Shown piece after piece: positions 12,374-22,800 of a stretch of 64,000 bases of DNA. The position numbers were made by a program, and so were the translations under genes. The notes under the pieces were generated by a model. It ran no database searches and was not told where the DNA came from. It saw only the letters and a list, made by a program, of their open reading frames with translations. Source of the stretch: Acanthamoeba castellanii str. Neff (taxonomy: Eukaryota > Discosea > Longamoebia > Acanthamoebidae). Positions within the stretch are counted from its first letter, which is position 1. Every line of letters begins with the position of its first letter. The DNA lies in NCBI RefSeq assembly GCF_000313135.1, contig NW_004457516.1, positions 21,287 through 85,286 on the forward strand, in the 5' to 3' direction.

Positions 12374-15240
12374 TTACACGAGGAAGAGCATCTCGGAGTA
12401 CTTGGGCAGCGGCCAGAGGGCGTCGTCGATCATCTCCTCGAGCGCATCGCACACGGCTCGCACGTCCCTCATGCCGCTGCTGATGGCCGGGTGGTAGACG
12501 TGCAGCATGCGCTGCGGATCCTCTTCATCCTCGTTCTTCTCCTTGTCGAGCACGCTCTTGAGGGCCTGGGTGGTGCGCATGAGATCGGCGATGAGGCCGG
12601 TCACCTTGGCCACGAGCTGCTTCTGGGGCGCGAGCAGGCCGGCGGCCTCCTTGTCGAGCACCTGGGCCGCGACGATGATGGAGTCGGCGACGTTCTTCTG
12701 GTACTGGAGGGCGGCGGGCAGGACGTAGTTCTCGGCGAGCTGGACCATGGACTGGCCCTCGATGACGAGGCTCTTCAGGAAGAACTCGTTGGTGATGTTG
12801 CTTCGCGCGTGCTGCTCAGTCTCCGAGAGAACACCCAGCCGGGCGAACATGTCGATGTTCTTCTTGGCCGTGTAGACGGCGAGGGCCTCGGGCGCCGTGC
12901 TCAGGTTGGGCAGGCCGCGCTCCTTGGCGATCTCGGTCCACTCCTCGCTGTAGTTGTTGCCGTTGAAGACGACGTCGTAGTGCTCCTTGAGGGTGTCGCA
13001 GATGACGGCGTTGATGATGTCCTCGCGCTCGTCCTCCTCCGCGGTCGAGATGTTGACCGCGCGGTCCGTCGTGAAGCCGGCCTCCTTCAGTCGCTTCTCG
13101 ATCAGGTCGGCGAGGTAGATCAAGCTGTCGGCGATGATCGTGTTGATGGTCGTCACCGGGGTGGCGCAAGTCTGCGACGATCCCACAGCCCTGAACTCGA
13201 ACTTGTTGCCTGCACGCAGCCACAGAAGCACACTCCAGATGAGAAAGGTAAAGCCGAGAAAGAATCATAAAACCAAGCGGTGGGCGTACCCGTGAAGGCG
13301 AAGGGCGAGGTCCTGTTCCTGTCGGTGGTGTCGCGGGGAATCTTGGCGATGGAATGGAGCTCCATGATCGTGCTCACCTTCCTCTTCATGCCCTGGGGCG
13401 TACCCACCTCCGGCTTGCCCTGAATAATCGCCTCACACACCTGGACGCGAAGAACTCGTTAGCAACGGTCGCAAATAGAGCACACACACACACACACACA
13501 ACACCACAGTGCACGTACGGCGTTAAGATGGCTGCCCAAGAAGACGGAAATGATGGCGGGAGGAGCCTCGTTGGCGCCCAGACGGTAGTCATTGCCGGGG
13601 ACGGTGACGACGGCGCGAAGCAAGTCGCCGTGCAGGTGGACGGCGCGCAGAACGGCCGTGAGGAAGGTGAGGAAGGTCAGGTTTTGCTCGGGCGTGACGC
13701 CCGGGTTGAGCAGGTTCTTGCCGGTGTTGGTCGACATGGACCAGTTGTTGTGCTTGCCCGATCCGTTGATGTAGGAGAACGGCTTCTCGTGGAGCAGACA
13801 CACGAGGCCGTGCTTCTTGGCGACGTCCCTCATAATTTCCTGTCGACAAGCAGATCACTGGTCAGTCACACAACAAGGCGCGAGTTGACGCACAATATAT
13901 GGATGGGGGCTCCGCTCACCATGGTAAGCATGTTGTGGTCGCACGCGAGGGTCGACTTCTCGAAGATGGGGGCCATCTCATACTGCGAAGGGGCCACTTC
14001 GTTGTGCCTGGTCATCGAGGGCACGCCCAGCTCCCACAGCTCCTGGTCGACCTCCTCAAGACAGGCCTGCACCCTGCGCGGCATCTTGCCGAAGTAGTGC
14101 TCCTCCAGCTCCTGGCCCTTGGGCGGCCTCGCACCTGCACGTTGCAACCAGCATCAGAAAACCGTCGCCACCCTCACACGCCGATCTGGGTCAGGCGTAC
14201 CGATCAGGGTACGGCCCGTGGCGATAAGATCGGGACGGAGAAGGTAGAATCCCCTGTCGATCAGGAAGAACTCCTGCTCGGCTCCGAGGGTCGAGTACAC
14301 ACGCTTCACGTCGGTCTCACCCTGATGACACACAGGCACACAACAGTTAGAAAAGCGTGTGCCAGCGCTAACAACGCAGCTGGCGGATGGCCCAGAGGCC
14401 GCGGCGAAAGCGGGCGGGTCGCCGTACGAGAATGTGGAGCAAGCGAACGGCGGCCTTGGAAAGCACTTCCTCGGAGCGGATGAGTGGGGTCTTGCTGTCG
14501 AGCGCGTCTCCGGTGTAGGAGGAGAAGGCGGTGGGGATGCAGAGGGTGGTGTACTCCGACTGGCCCTTGCTGATGCCCTTGCGCAGGAAGGCCGGCGTGT
14601 TCATGTCCCACGCCGTGTAGCCGCGGGCCTCGAACGTAGAGCGAATGCCACCGCTGGGGAACGACGACGCGTCGGGCTCTCCCTTCACCTGCACTCGCCA
14701 CCATGTACACCACATTAAAAATATATCATAATAACTGAATAATATGTTGAACCTTTCTATTTGAATATGTAAAGAAAGCAAAAAGGATAAATTAATAAAA
14801 AGATACTCGTGGAGTGGGGATCGAACCAAGTTGAAGCCGCCGAACTTGAGATCGATGCCACCGTTCTTGTTGAGGGAGATGAAGGAGTCGTGCTTCTCGG
14901 CGGTGTAGCCGTTCATGGGCTGGAACCAGTGCGTGTAGTGGGTGGCGCCCTGCCTGGTGGCCCACTCCTTCATGGCAGCGGCCACCTGCTCGGCCACGTC
15001 GGAGTCCATCTCGCGCTCGGCCTCGCGCACAGCGATGAGCTTCTTGTAGGTGTACTCGGGCAGCATCTCGCGCAGCAGCTTATCGCTCAGCACGGCTCTG
15101 CCGAACAGCTCCAGCAGCTTGGCCTGCGCCTGCGGTCTACTCGACAGCACTTCGTCCTCATCTCTGGTCTTCTCCCACGATACCTTCACCAGGCGCTTCT
15201 TGTTGTTGAATCGCTGCGCTACACTGTGCGAAAACGACAT
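12374..15240 (-). CDS. glnN: Glutamine synthetase type III (GSIII)
   Basis: ATP-dependent ligation of ammonia to glutamate by the large (~700-residue) GSIII form found in bacteria and many protists. ATG at 15240 ([17 protein letters not shown]). Signatures in order: [20 protein letters not shown] (near 14890-14950), a [17 protein letters not shown] exon (near 14600), [13 protein letters not shown] (near 14260-14290), [19 protein letters not shown] (near 13970), [19 protein letters not shown] (near 13720-13780), and the exon pair joining [10 protein letters not shown] to [11 protein letters not shown] (near 13200-13310). The long final exon (12374-~13210) ends YSEMLFLV then TAA. Six or more short introns, one (~14700-14810) AT-rich. 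Typical full-length enzyme with no missing block seen. Confidence 0.95.
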
Positions 15241-15908
15241 CTTCTTCTCTAGATCTCTGTGCGTGCGGTGTTGTTGCTCTACTCTGTTTTGCTCTTAGAA
15301 TCGATCGTCGTGTGGCGTACAGTACTGTTGACAGCAGCTTGCACACTTCAAGTGGATAGATGTGAAGAAGAAGAGTAAAATAACGAACTTTGAGTTCTGT
15401 GTGTCCGCTCGAGGTCTTGTCTTCGTGCCGGCGCCCAACACTCCGCGGGGTGAGTGGCCCTGCGTGCTTGCGTGTGCGGCTTGGCGCTTCGGACCGAACG
15501 GACGGTCTGGGAAAATTCTCAAGCTCAACCCCCAGACGAGGAGTGACTAAGCGCCATCGCCCGAACATGTCCACCCACCTCAACCGGGGGGGTCAGGTTC
15601 GACACCGCCGGGGGCTGGGGGAGGAGGAATTGGTTGTCGTTCCCCCTTCGCCTCGAGTCCCGCTCCTCCATCTTTCATCTTTCATCTTTCATCTTGATGC
15701 TGCATTGTGTGCGTGTGTAGTGCAGCGAGTTGCAGAATGATAAAGGGAACGTAGGGGGAGTGAGAAAGCAAGAGAGAAGAGGAAGAGGAAGGGTTCCAAG
15801 TTCGCGCAACAAGAAACAATTTTTCACATTCCAGAATAAATAAATTAAAAGAATGCCTTTTCTGAAGAGAGGCTTCCACCGAACAGAAGAAGGCGACCGA
15901 GGCCCTCT
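15241..15908. other. Intergenic stretch upstream of GSIII and downstream of the PX gene
   Basis: No convincing gene. It holds the GSIII 5' flank, with a 62-codon + strand frame (15362-15550) that resembles nothing known, and a tandem CATCTTT heptamer (about 15669-15695). The right part, around 15820-15850, is A/T-rich and is probably the 3' UTR of the PX gene. Confidence 0.5.
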
Positions 15909-18900
15909 TCACCAGCCCAGGAGCTTGCCCTGTGGAAGGGACGGTGGCACGTCGAAGGGCATCGGCACGGATGGGTCCTTGACGTCACCAGCCTGAATGG
16001 GCGCAAAGAAGCGCAGGATCATTGCTCTGCCCACCTGGGTACAGGTGGAATGAGGGCATCGCTTCAGCAGAGTCTCCGCGGTGGAAGGCAGTGTGCTCGG
16101 CGTACCTTGTGTGCCAAGAAGAGGTGCACGAACGAAGAGATGCCGGCGATGTACTTCTTCATCTCCGCCGCACGCTTGTCGGCGTTCTTCTCCTTGGGCT
16201 TGACGAACTTCTTGGCCGGTGGCAGGGGATAAGGCAGCTGGTTGATGGTCTTCACCTGCAAGTTGCCAGCCGAACGGGCAGCATCAGCGTTAGTGGCTGT
16301 GCGCGCCCTACTTCTTTGGCGGCGCCAGAGGTGGAAAGGTGCAGTACGTAGTGGTTCGTCCAGGCGTCGAATGCCTGGAACTGGCCGTACGGCCGCTTGA
16401 TGATCCACTGGGCATTGCCCCACTTGACCTCGATCGTGCACAAGAAGAACCTGCACGACACCCCCTCATCAGAAACCACACCCGAGCGAGATGGAGATGG
16501 GTGAGTGAGTCGCTGGCCAGGGAGCATAGGTACCGATCAACCTCGGAGGTAAAGATGACTTGCGAAAGCAGGACGAAGGAGATGGTGGTGTTGATGCCCT
16601 CAAACGAGTTTTGCCGTTCGCTGGCGGCCTCCTTCTCCTTGCTGACTTCTACCGGTGGAAGCGGCTTGGCGGCCTGTTGTGGAAACGGCGATGGCCTGTG
16701 TCCGTACCCCGGCGAGGGTGTCGCTGTGACCGCGGAGGGTGACGACTGACTACTCGCCACCGGCGGAGGCAAGGGCTTGTTCGGCATCTTTCTCGCCGGC
16801 GCTGCCGCGGCTTGAGCAAGCGTACACGGCTTGCTCTGCGCTGGCGGCACTGCGGGCGGCGCTCTTCGTTGCGTCGACAGGCTGGGCTCTGCGTGCGGAT
16901 AGGGCGAATGAGGAGTGTATGGGGAGACGGAGCATTGTCTGACTGAGCGTGAGGCATACCAGATTGGGCCAGTGGGCCGTAGGCTCCGTTGCTGTGTGGA
17001 GCTGGCGGCAATCGCTTGGGTGCCGTTGTGAGGTCTGCTCCACAACCATCAAAGCGTAAGCGCGGCAGAACGAGGGGCTCGGTGTAACTATGTTCAGGTA
17101 CCGATTGTTGTTGCGGCCTGTGGCGCGGGCATTGCCGGAGACTCGCGGATTGGCGGCACAGATGCTGGATGCCCATCGAGCGAGTGAGACAAGCAAGGGC
17201 AACAGATCGCGCGTGATCACAGGAAAGAGTCGAGAAACACACCGGCGATGGGCCTGGGCGCAATCGTAGGCCTCTCCGCGGCCTTCGGCGCTGCCTGCTC
17301 GGCGGGCTTGGGCGGAACAAAAGCTGGAGAAAGATGAGTTAGGAATGTCGCGAACGAAGGGCATTCAATAGACCATTACCTTGCACCAGCTTACCGGGCG
17401 CAGCCTGGTAGGTCGCCATCGGTCGACCTACAGCGCAACAAGAGGCGATTAGCCCAAACTCTGTGGGCTGTTTTCGCAGAGTGCCTGTTGGTACCTGTAC
17501 TTGATGGCTCCGATTGCTGGGTCCCGACACCAGTAGGGGCTGGTCGAGGCCGGTCACCTAGCGGGGTCGCAGCTGGAGCTCCGCGTGCAGGCGGTGAGCT
17601 TGCTGTTGGTGCAGGAGCAGGAGCAGGAGCAGGAGTGGCCGGCGCTTCAACGTGTACGGTTGGCGTGGCTGGCGCAAAGTAAACGCGGTGAGCCAAAGGC
17701 ATGACCACCAATGTTCAGGGGCGCGCATACCAGCCGGTGGCCTCTTCTTTGGAGGGCAAGGCAGCGGCTTGGCCGCGTACTCGGGTGGCACCTCATCAAG
17801 CACTACTTCTTTCGGCGGGGCCGATGCGCTCGCATGATCCTGGTCGTCGCGTCAGCACATCAACTCCATGAACGACCATAGAATGAAGCTGTACCTCGGG
17901 TTCAGCTGTTGTGGGCGTGCTATCGGCAGATCGCGGAGAAGGAGTAAGGGAGGCGAGCGTGGGAGGTGGTCGAGCAGGAGGTGCAGAGAACGAGGGAGAA
18001 GACGCGGAAGATGAGAGGTCGGGTCGCTTTGGCGGGGCGACTGGCCTAGAAAAGGGTTTCCCGGGTGTCGATGTTGCAGCCGCAGTGGCCGATGTTGAAG
18101 ATGATGAAGTCGCGGCCTGGGGAGGGTTGTGCTGATTGAATGGGAGGGAGCTCGAGCGGCGGTGAGCGGAAGGCGAGTCCGGGGGGCGTGGGCTCAAGGC
18201 ACCGCTTCCCGATTGCTTCTCACTGCCACCAGAACAAGTCCATTAAAACATGCCAAGTGCGAAGAGCGAAAGAACGAAAGCGAAGGCCAAAAGAACGAAA
18301 AGCGAGCTTGGGAAATGATGATGAAGTTACTACCTGGCGCTGGTTGAGAGAACTGGCGGTCCCGTGCGCGGGGACGGTGTGTTAGTTGCCACCTTCAGGT
18401 GTTCATGCGTCCCCTTCTCCTCCGCGTGGTGTGGCTGGGGCTGTGGTTGGGGCGGGAGCGCGGGGAGCGCGATGGTTGGCGGGACACTCGAATAGGAATC
18501 GCGCGGCGTCAGCTCTGCCGGTTCCAAGTACGTGAACTCGCTGCTGGTGCACGTCGACAGGCCTGGTGCGGACGCCGACGATGGGTAGCTACCATCGTAT
18601 GCCGTCGTCGTGGTAGTGGTGGGAGTCGTGCCGGCTGAGCGGGGGCGCGGTGGCAGTGCGGGCTGCGGGGGTGCGGGCGACAGGGACGAGGAGGAGGAAG
18701 ACGGCAAGGGGGGCGATGGCTGAGGCTCGAGCGCCCCCGGCGGGAGCCAGCCCTCAGAGGACTGCGACGGTGGTGGGCAGGCGTCGTAGTAGGACGACGA
18801 ACTCGAGCCTGGCGGCGGGGGGCGAGGGGGAGAGGCTTGCATCTGCATCTGCGGAGGCGGTGGCTGCTGCTGATAGGGAGGCGGGGCGTAGAGGGCTGCA

Positions 18901-19187
18901 GGGGGCGGTTGCTGGTGCGGCTGCGGCGAGTAGTGGGGTGGCGGCGAGTAGTGAGGTGGTGGCTGGTGGTGGGAGATGGGAGGACCGAGGGCGTAGGAGG
19001 TGTAGGGTGCCGGGTAGGGCGACTGTGAATACTGGACTGCTGCTGGCCGCGGCGGGAGCTGCAGCGGCGACGCGGGGCCGTAGGGGGTGGCGAAGGGAAG
19101 AGGGGGAGCACCCACCCCGACCGGCCTGCCTCCACCTCCACCCGAGTAGTTCAACGCCGTCCGGTTGGGCAAGGGCGGTGCGGCCAT
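15909..19187 (-). CDS. Proline-rich protein with C-terminal PX domain
   Basis: ATG at 19187 (MAAPPLPNRTALNY). The first ~300 residues are Pro/Ser/Gln/Tyr-rich and low complexity, with many PxxP cores such as PPLPFATPYGP and tracts of PPHYSPPPHYSP, suited to SH3/WW binding. Middle exons (16750-18200) continue Pro/Ala/Ser-rich. The C-terminal exons (15909-16540) read IEVKWGNAQWIIKRPYGQFQ, then LPYPLPPAKKFVKPKEKN, MKKYIAGISSFVHLFLAHK and RAMILRFFAP. The W-x-h-x-K/R-R-Y-x-x-F block followed by a proline-rich loop and a helix is the PX phosphoinositide-binding pattern. The stop is TGA at 15909. Likely an endosomal or phagosomal adaptor. Splicing of the low-complexity part is uncertain. Confidence 0.78.
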
Positions 19188-19870
19188 GCTGCTTGACGTT
19201 GGCCTTAACTTGTCCTTCGTGTCTCTGTGTTGCCGCAAGCTCGGCTCAAGGTTGAGGCACCAGGTCACCCACCCACAAGCTGGGAGTGGAAGAACGAAGG
19301 ACAATTCAAAACAATTTTATAAAATATCGAAATTGTTGTGGAATGTGGCGAGGAATGTGACTGTTCGCACAAGAGGCAGTTTCGCGGTGATTTCGGCAGG
19401 ACCTGCATGGGGGGAGTTTCCGGGTAGACTGCAGAACCTGTCGGCCAAGCTCAAGCGCGGTGTGGCCCCCCTGAGCTGCGGAATAGCACACGAGTGGGAT
19501 GGGGGGGGGGAGGATGGAGGGTGACGTCCTCTCTGCTTTCTTCTTTGTTTCACACCTAGATAGACACAGCCAATTCTATTCTCTGGTTTATCTTCCTTTT
19601 TCACTTGTTTTCGAAGTTGTACTGTAGTGAGCACCGCAGCAAGGCCTTACCTACACCCACAACCGCCACATACAGAACCCTTGAACCCAAAGACATCCCC
19701 AGGTACTCCTCCTCTTCCCCCCTCCTCTGTTCGTTTTGTGTGCGCTGGCAGACCATCTTTCCTCCATTCTCTGCTTCTCTCCTCATCTTTGTATGGACCA
19801 CGGCCCCATGTGGTCACCTTCGCCTCATCTTCACCGCCCGCACCAGACGAAGACCACGACAAGTCACGCC
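19188..19870. promoter_or_regulatory. Divergent intergenic region between PX and coiled-coil/DIL genes
   Basis: About 680 bp separates the two oppositely directed start codons. It carries an A/T-rich segment around 19305-19340, a poly-G tract near 19500 and pyrimidine-rich runs from 19690 onward, presumably UTRs and both promoters. Small frames inside it do not resemble proteins. Confidence 0.45.
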
Positions 19871-22800
19871 ATGGCGACGTCGGAGGCACACCGAGCACCG
19901 TCGACCACCCCCAGTTCTGGAGACTGGGACGATGACAGTGCGTCCTCCTCTTCCGAACTGGTCCTCACTCGGGCCGGAAGCGATACCAACCTCGTCCCCC
20001 GATCGTACCCTCTCCCTCTCTCATTCTCTTTCGTTCTTTTCTTCGCTTTCGTTCTTTTAGCTCCGTATGCTGATGGGGTGGAGCGGACCACAGGGCGAAA
20101 AGCGAGGAGACGGTGATCAACCTGAAGAGCCTGTCCAACAGCGACCCGCGGCGCAAGGAAATCCTGGCGCTCGCATCCGAGTACAAGAATGCGCAGCGCG
20201 CCTACAAGGAGCTGAAGAAGCGAGAGGGCGAGACGAGCAAGGAGGTCGACCGCATACGCGACGAGCTGCGCGAGCGGACCAACAAACTGCAGGCGAAGGA
20301 GGAGAAGGAGCGGAGGAGCGGAAAGGAGTACAAGGGACGCAAGAAGAAGGGCCTCGACAAGGCGCGCCAAAGGTCGCGCGAGATGCAGCGCATGTACGAG
20401 GACAGCACGCTCATGCTCAGGCGTCTGCATGCCGAAGTCAAGGAGACAGCCGTGCGACTCAACGAAAAGGGCAACATGGTACCTGTCGACACGCCACTGC
20501 TGTTCGTCACCCTGCATGATGAGTGCACTCACAGTGTTGTTTTCTTTTCTCTCCACCAGCTCAGGGAATTATGGCAGAACCGGGGAAGACCCAAGGAGCT
20601 GCCCCCGGTACCCCCGCGCAAACCTCAGCAGGATGGACCCGCTTCGACCCTGTCCACAGTGCGTGCTTTCATTCCAGGCGCATTCCACACACACAACACA
20701 CACACAACACACACACTCACACGACCTGAGCTCATTTTGTGATGGTTGTGCAGCCTTCGCCGGTGTATTCGTTCGAGAGCAGCGCGAGCAGCGATCAAGA
20801 GCTGGAGAGGGCGAGCCGCGAACACGACGAGGCCTATGAGCGCGCTCGCGAGGAGGCCCGCATCAACCGCATCGAGAAGGCTCGCGCCCGGTTCCGGTCG
20901 GCCGTGATCAAGGAAGACGACGCCCATGCCGACACCCTGCACCGCGAAGCCGCCGCCGCCCCCTTTCTCTCGTCCCCGCAGCTCTCCGTTCCCGCCCAGA
21001 GCCCCCAGCCCGAGCCTGGACCCGAGACCGGCCGCGGGCGGTCCAGATCGATCCTCGACATGCAGAAGCGGCTGGGCCTGGTCCCGGCCTCGCCGGCCGC
21101 CACGCCCGTCGCAGTCCCGCACAGCGGCGGCGCCGGTAGCGGAGACGGCGATGACGAAGAGCGAAGGAAGAAGGAGGAGATTCCTGGCGCGACTTCAGAA
21201 GGGCCACGGTGTGTCGTTCATGCCGTTCAGCATGCAGCGCGGGATGGAGGAGCGCGAGCAGCGCGAGAAGCGCGAGACGGCGGTGGTGGCGCACCCGTCG
21301 CGTCTTTCCGGCGGCGATGTGGAGAGCGGACCCCGGACGTCGGCGATGCAGACGGCCGAGGGGCGGCTGACCTACCACCAGCGGCCCATGCAGGCGGGCA
21401 AGAGGCGGCCGTCGGCCCTGAGCCGCCGGGAGCGCAGCCGAACCAACGAGCGAGCAGGCGACGGACTCGCAGAACCGCAGCAGCACCAGGCGGCGATGGT
21501 CCACGAAACGCTGGTCGACGAGGCCCATGAGGAGCAGAAGGAGGAGGCCGTTGAAGAGGAGCCGGCAGTGGTCATAATGAGTGAGGAGCAGGTCGAGCAG
21601 GAGGCCGAGAAGATGCGCGCCGACCTCAAAGAGGAGATGCGGCTTAAGAGGGAGCGGCGGCAGAGCCGAGAGCGCGACGCCATCGCCGCTGTGGCCGCGG
21701 CCGCCGTTGGCCCTGCATCTCCGAGACGTCACGCCGACGAGGCCGAAGAGAAGGAGAAGGCCAAGGAGGAGGAACGGCCGGCCAAGCCTCAGCGTACGAC
21801 CGCGGCCGAGCAGAGGGCCGAGAAGAGGGCGCGTGCTCGTGCGGCGCGGGAGACTGATCTGCGCGAGGAGAAGGAGATGGCGCTGCGCGAGCTGCAGACG
21901 CTGATCGAGGAGAACGACAAGCTGCTCCGCGAGATGGAGCAGAAGGAGCGCGAGCGCGACAGGGAGAGACGGGCGGACAAGGAGGCGGAGGCCTTCCTTA
22001 CGCGCAAGCTCGAGGCCGGGCGCCTGGAGGCGGCCGAGCTGAGGGCCACGATCGGGACCCTCCAGAGCGAGCTCCACCACCTGCGCCAGCGGCTCGACGC
22101 CGAGAGCGACCAGTCCCGGAGCGTCGACGAGCAGCGCCTGCGCGAGCTTGTTGCGCTCCAGACCGACAAGGCCGCGCTCGAGGCTGAGCTTGCAGATGTG
22201 CGCCGCACGCTCGACGCCACCCGAGCCGAGCTCGACGCCATCCGGCAGCGCACCGAGGCCCGCGAACAAGAGCGCGAGCCCCAGATAGAGCGGCTCGAGG
22301 CCCAGATCGCCGACCTGCGGGCCGCGCAGGGCGAGGCGGAGATGGCGATGGCCGAGGAGCGCCAGGCCAAGGCCGAGCTCGAGCGGCTCCTGGAGGGCGC
22401 GCGCATGGAGGCCGAAGAGAACAAGCGTCACGGGGAGAACGAGGTGCGCGAGCGCGAGGCGCGGCTCGAGCGGCGCGAGCTCGAGTTTGCCGAGGTGACG
22501 GCCGGCTCAAGGACAAGATCCGCGAAATGAAGGCCGTGCGCCAGGCCTACCTCGACGAGAAGCAGCAGTTCGAGGCCGAGCGCTCGCGCACCCTTGAGAC
22601 CGTGGTGAGCGAGCAGGAGGACCTCTACGCCAAGGACAAGGAGATCGATGAGCTGCGCGAACAGCTGCGCCGGGAGCGAGAGGAGCGCGAGCGCGCCGTG
22701 AACGAGGAGCCTGGCCGCCGTGGGGCGCGAGCGCGACGAGAAGGAGCGCCAGCTGGGCCTCGTCGGCCTCCAGCTGCAGAAGGCCAAAAAGACCAAGCAC

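Noticed and set aside
14800..14840. tRNA B-box-like word GGTTCGATCCC on the minus strand
   Set aside because: Flanking bases cannot form a T-arm stem and the word spans a splice donor of the glutamine synthetase gene.
15585..15612. tRNA B-box-like word GGTTCGACACC on the + strand
   Set aside because: No pairing T stem, no A box at a suitable distance and no acceptor stem.
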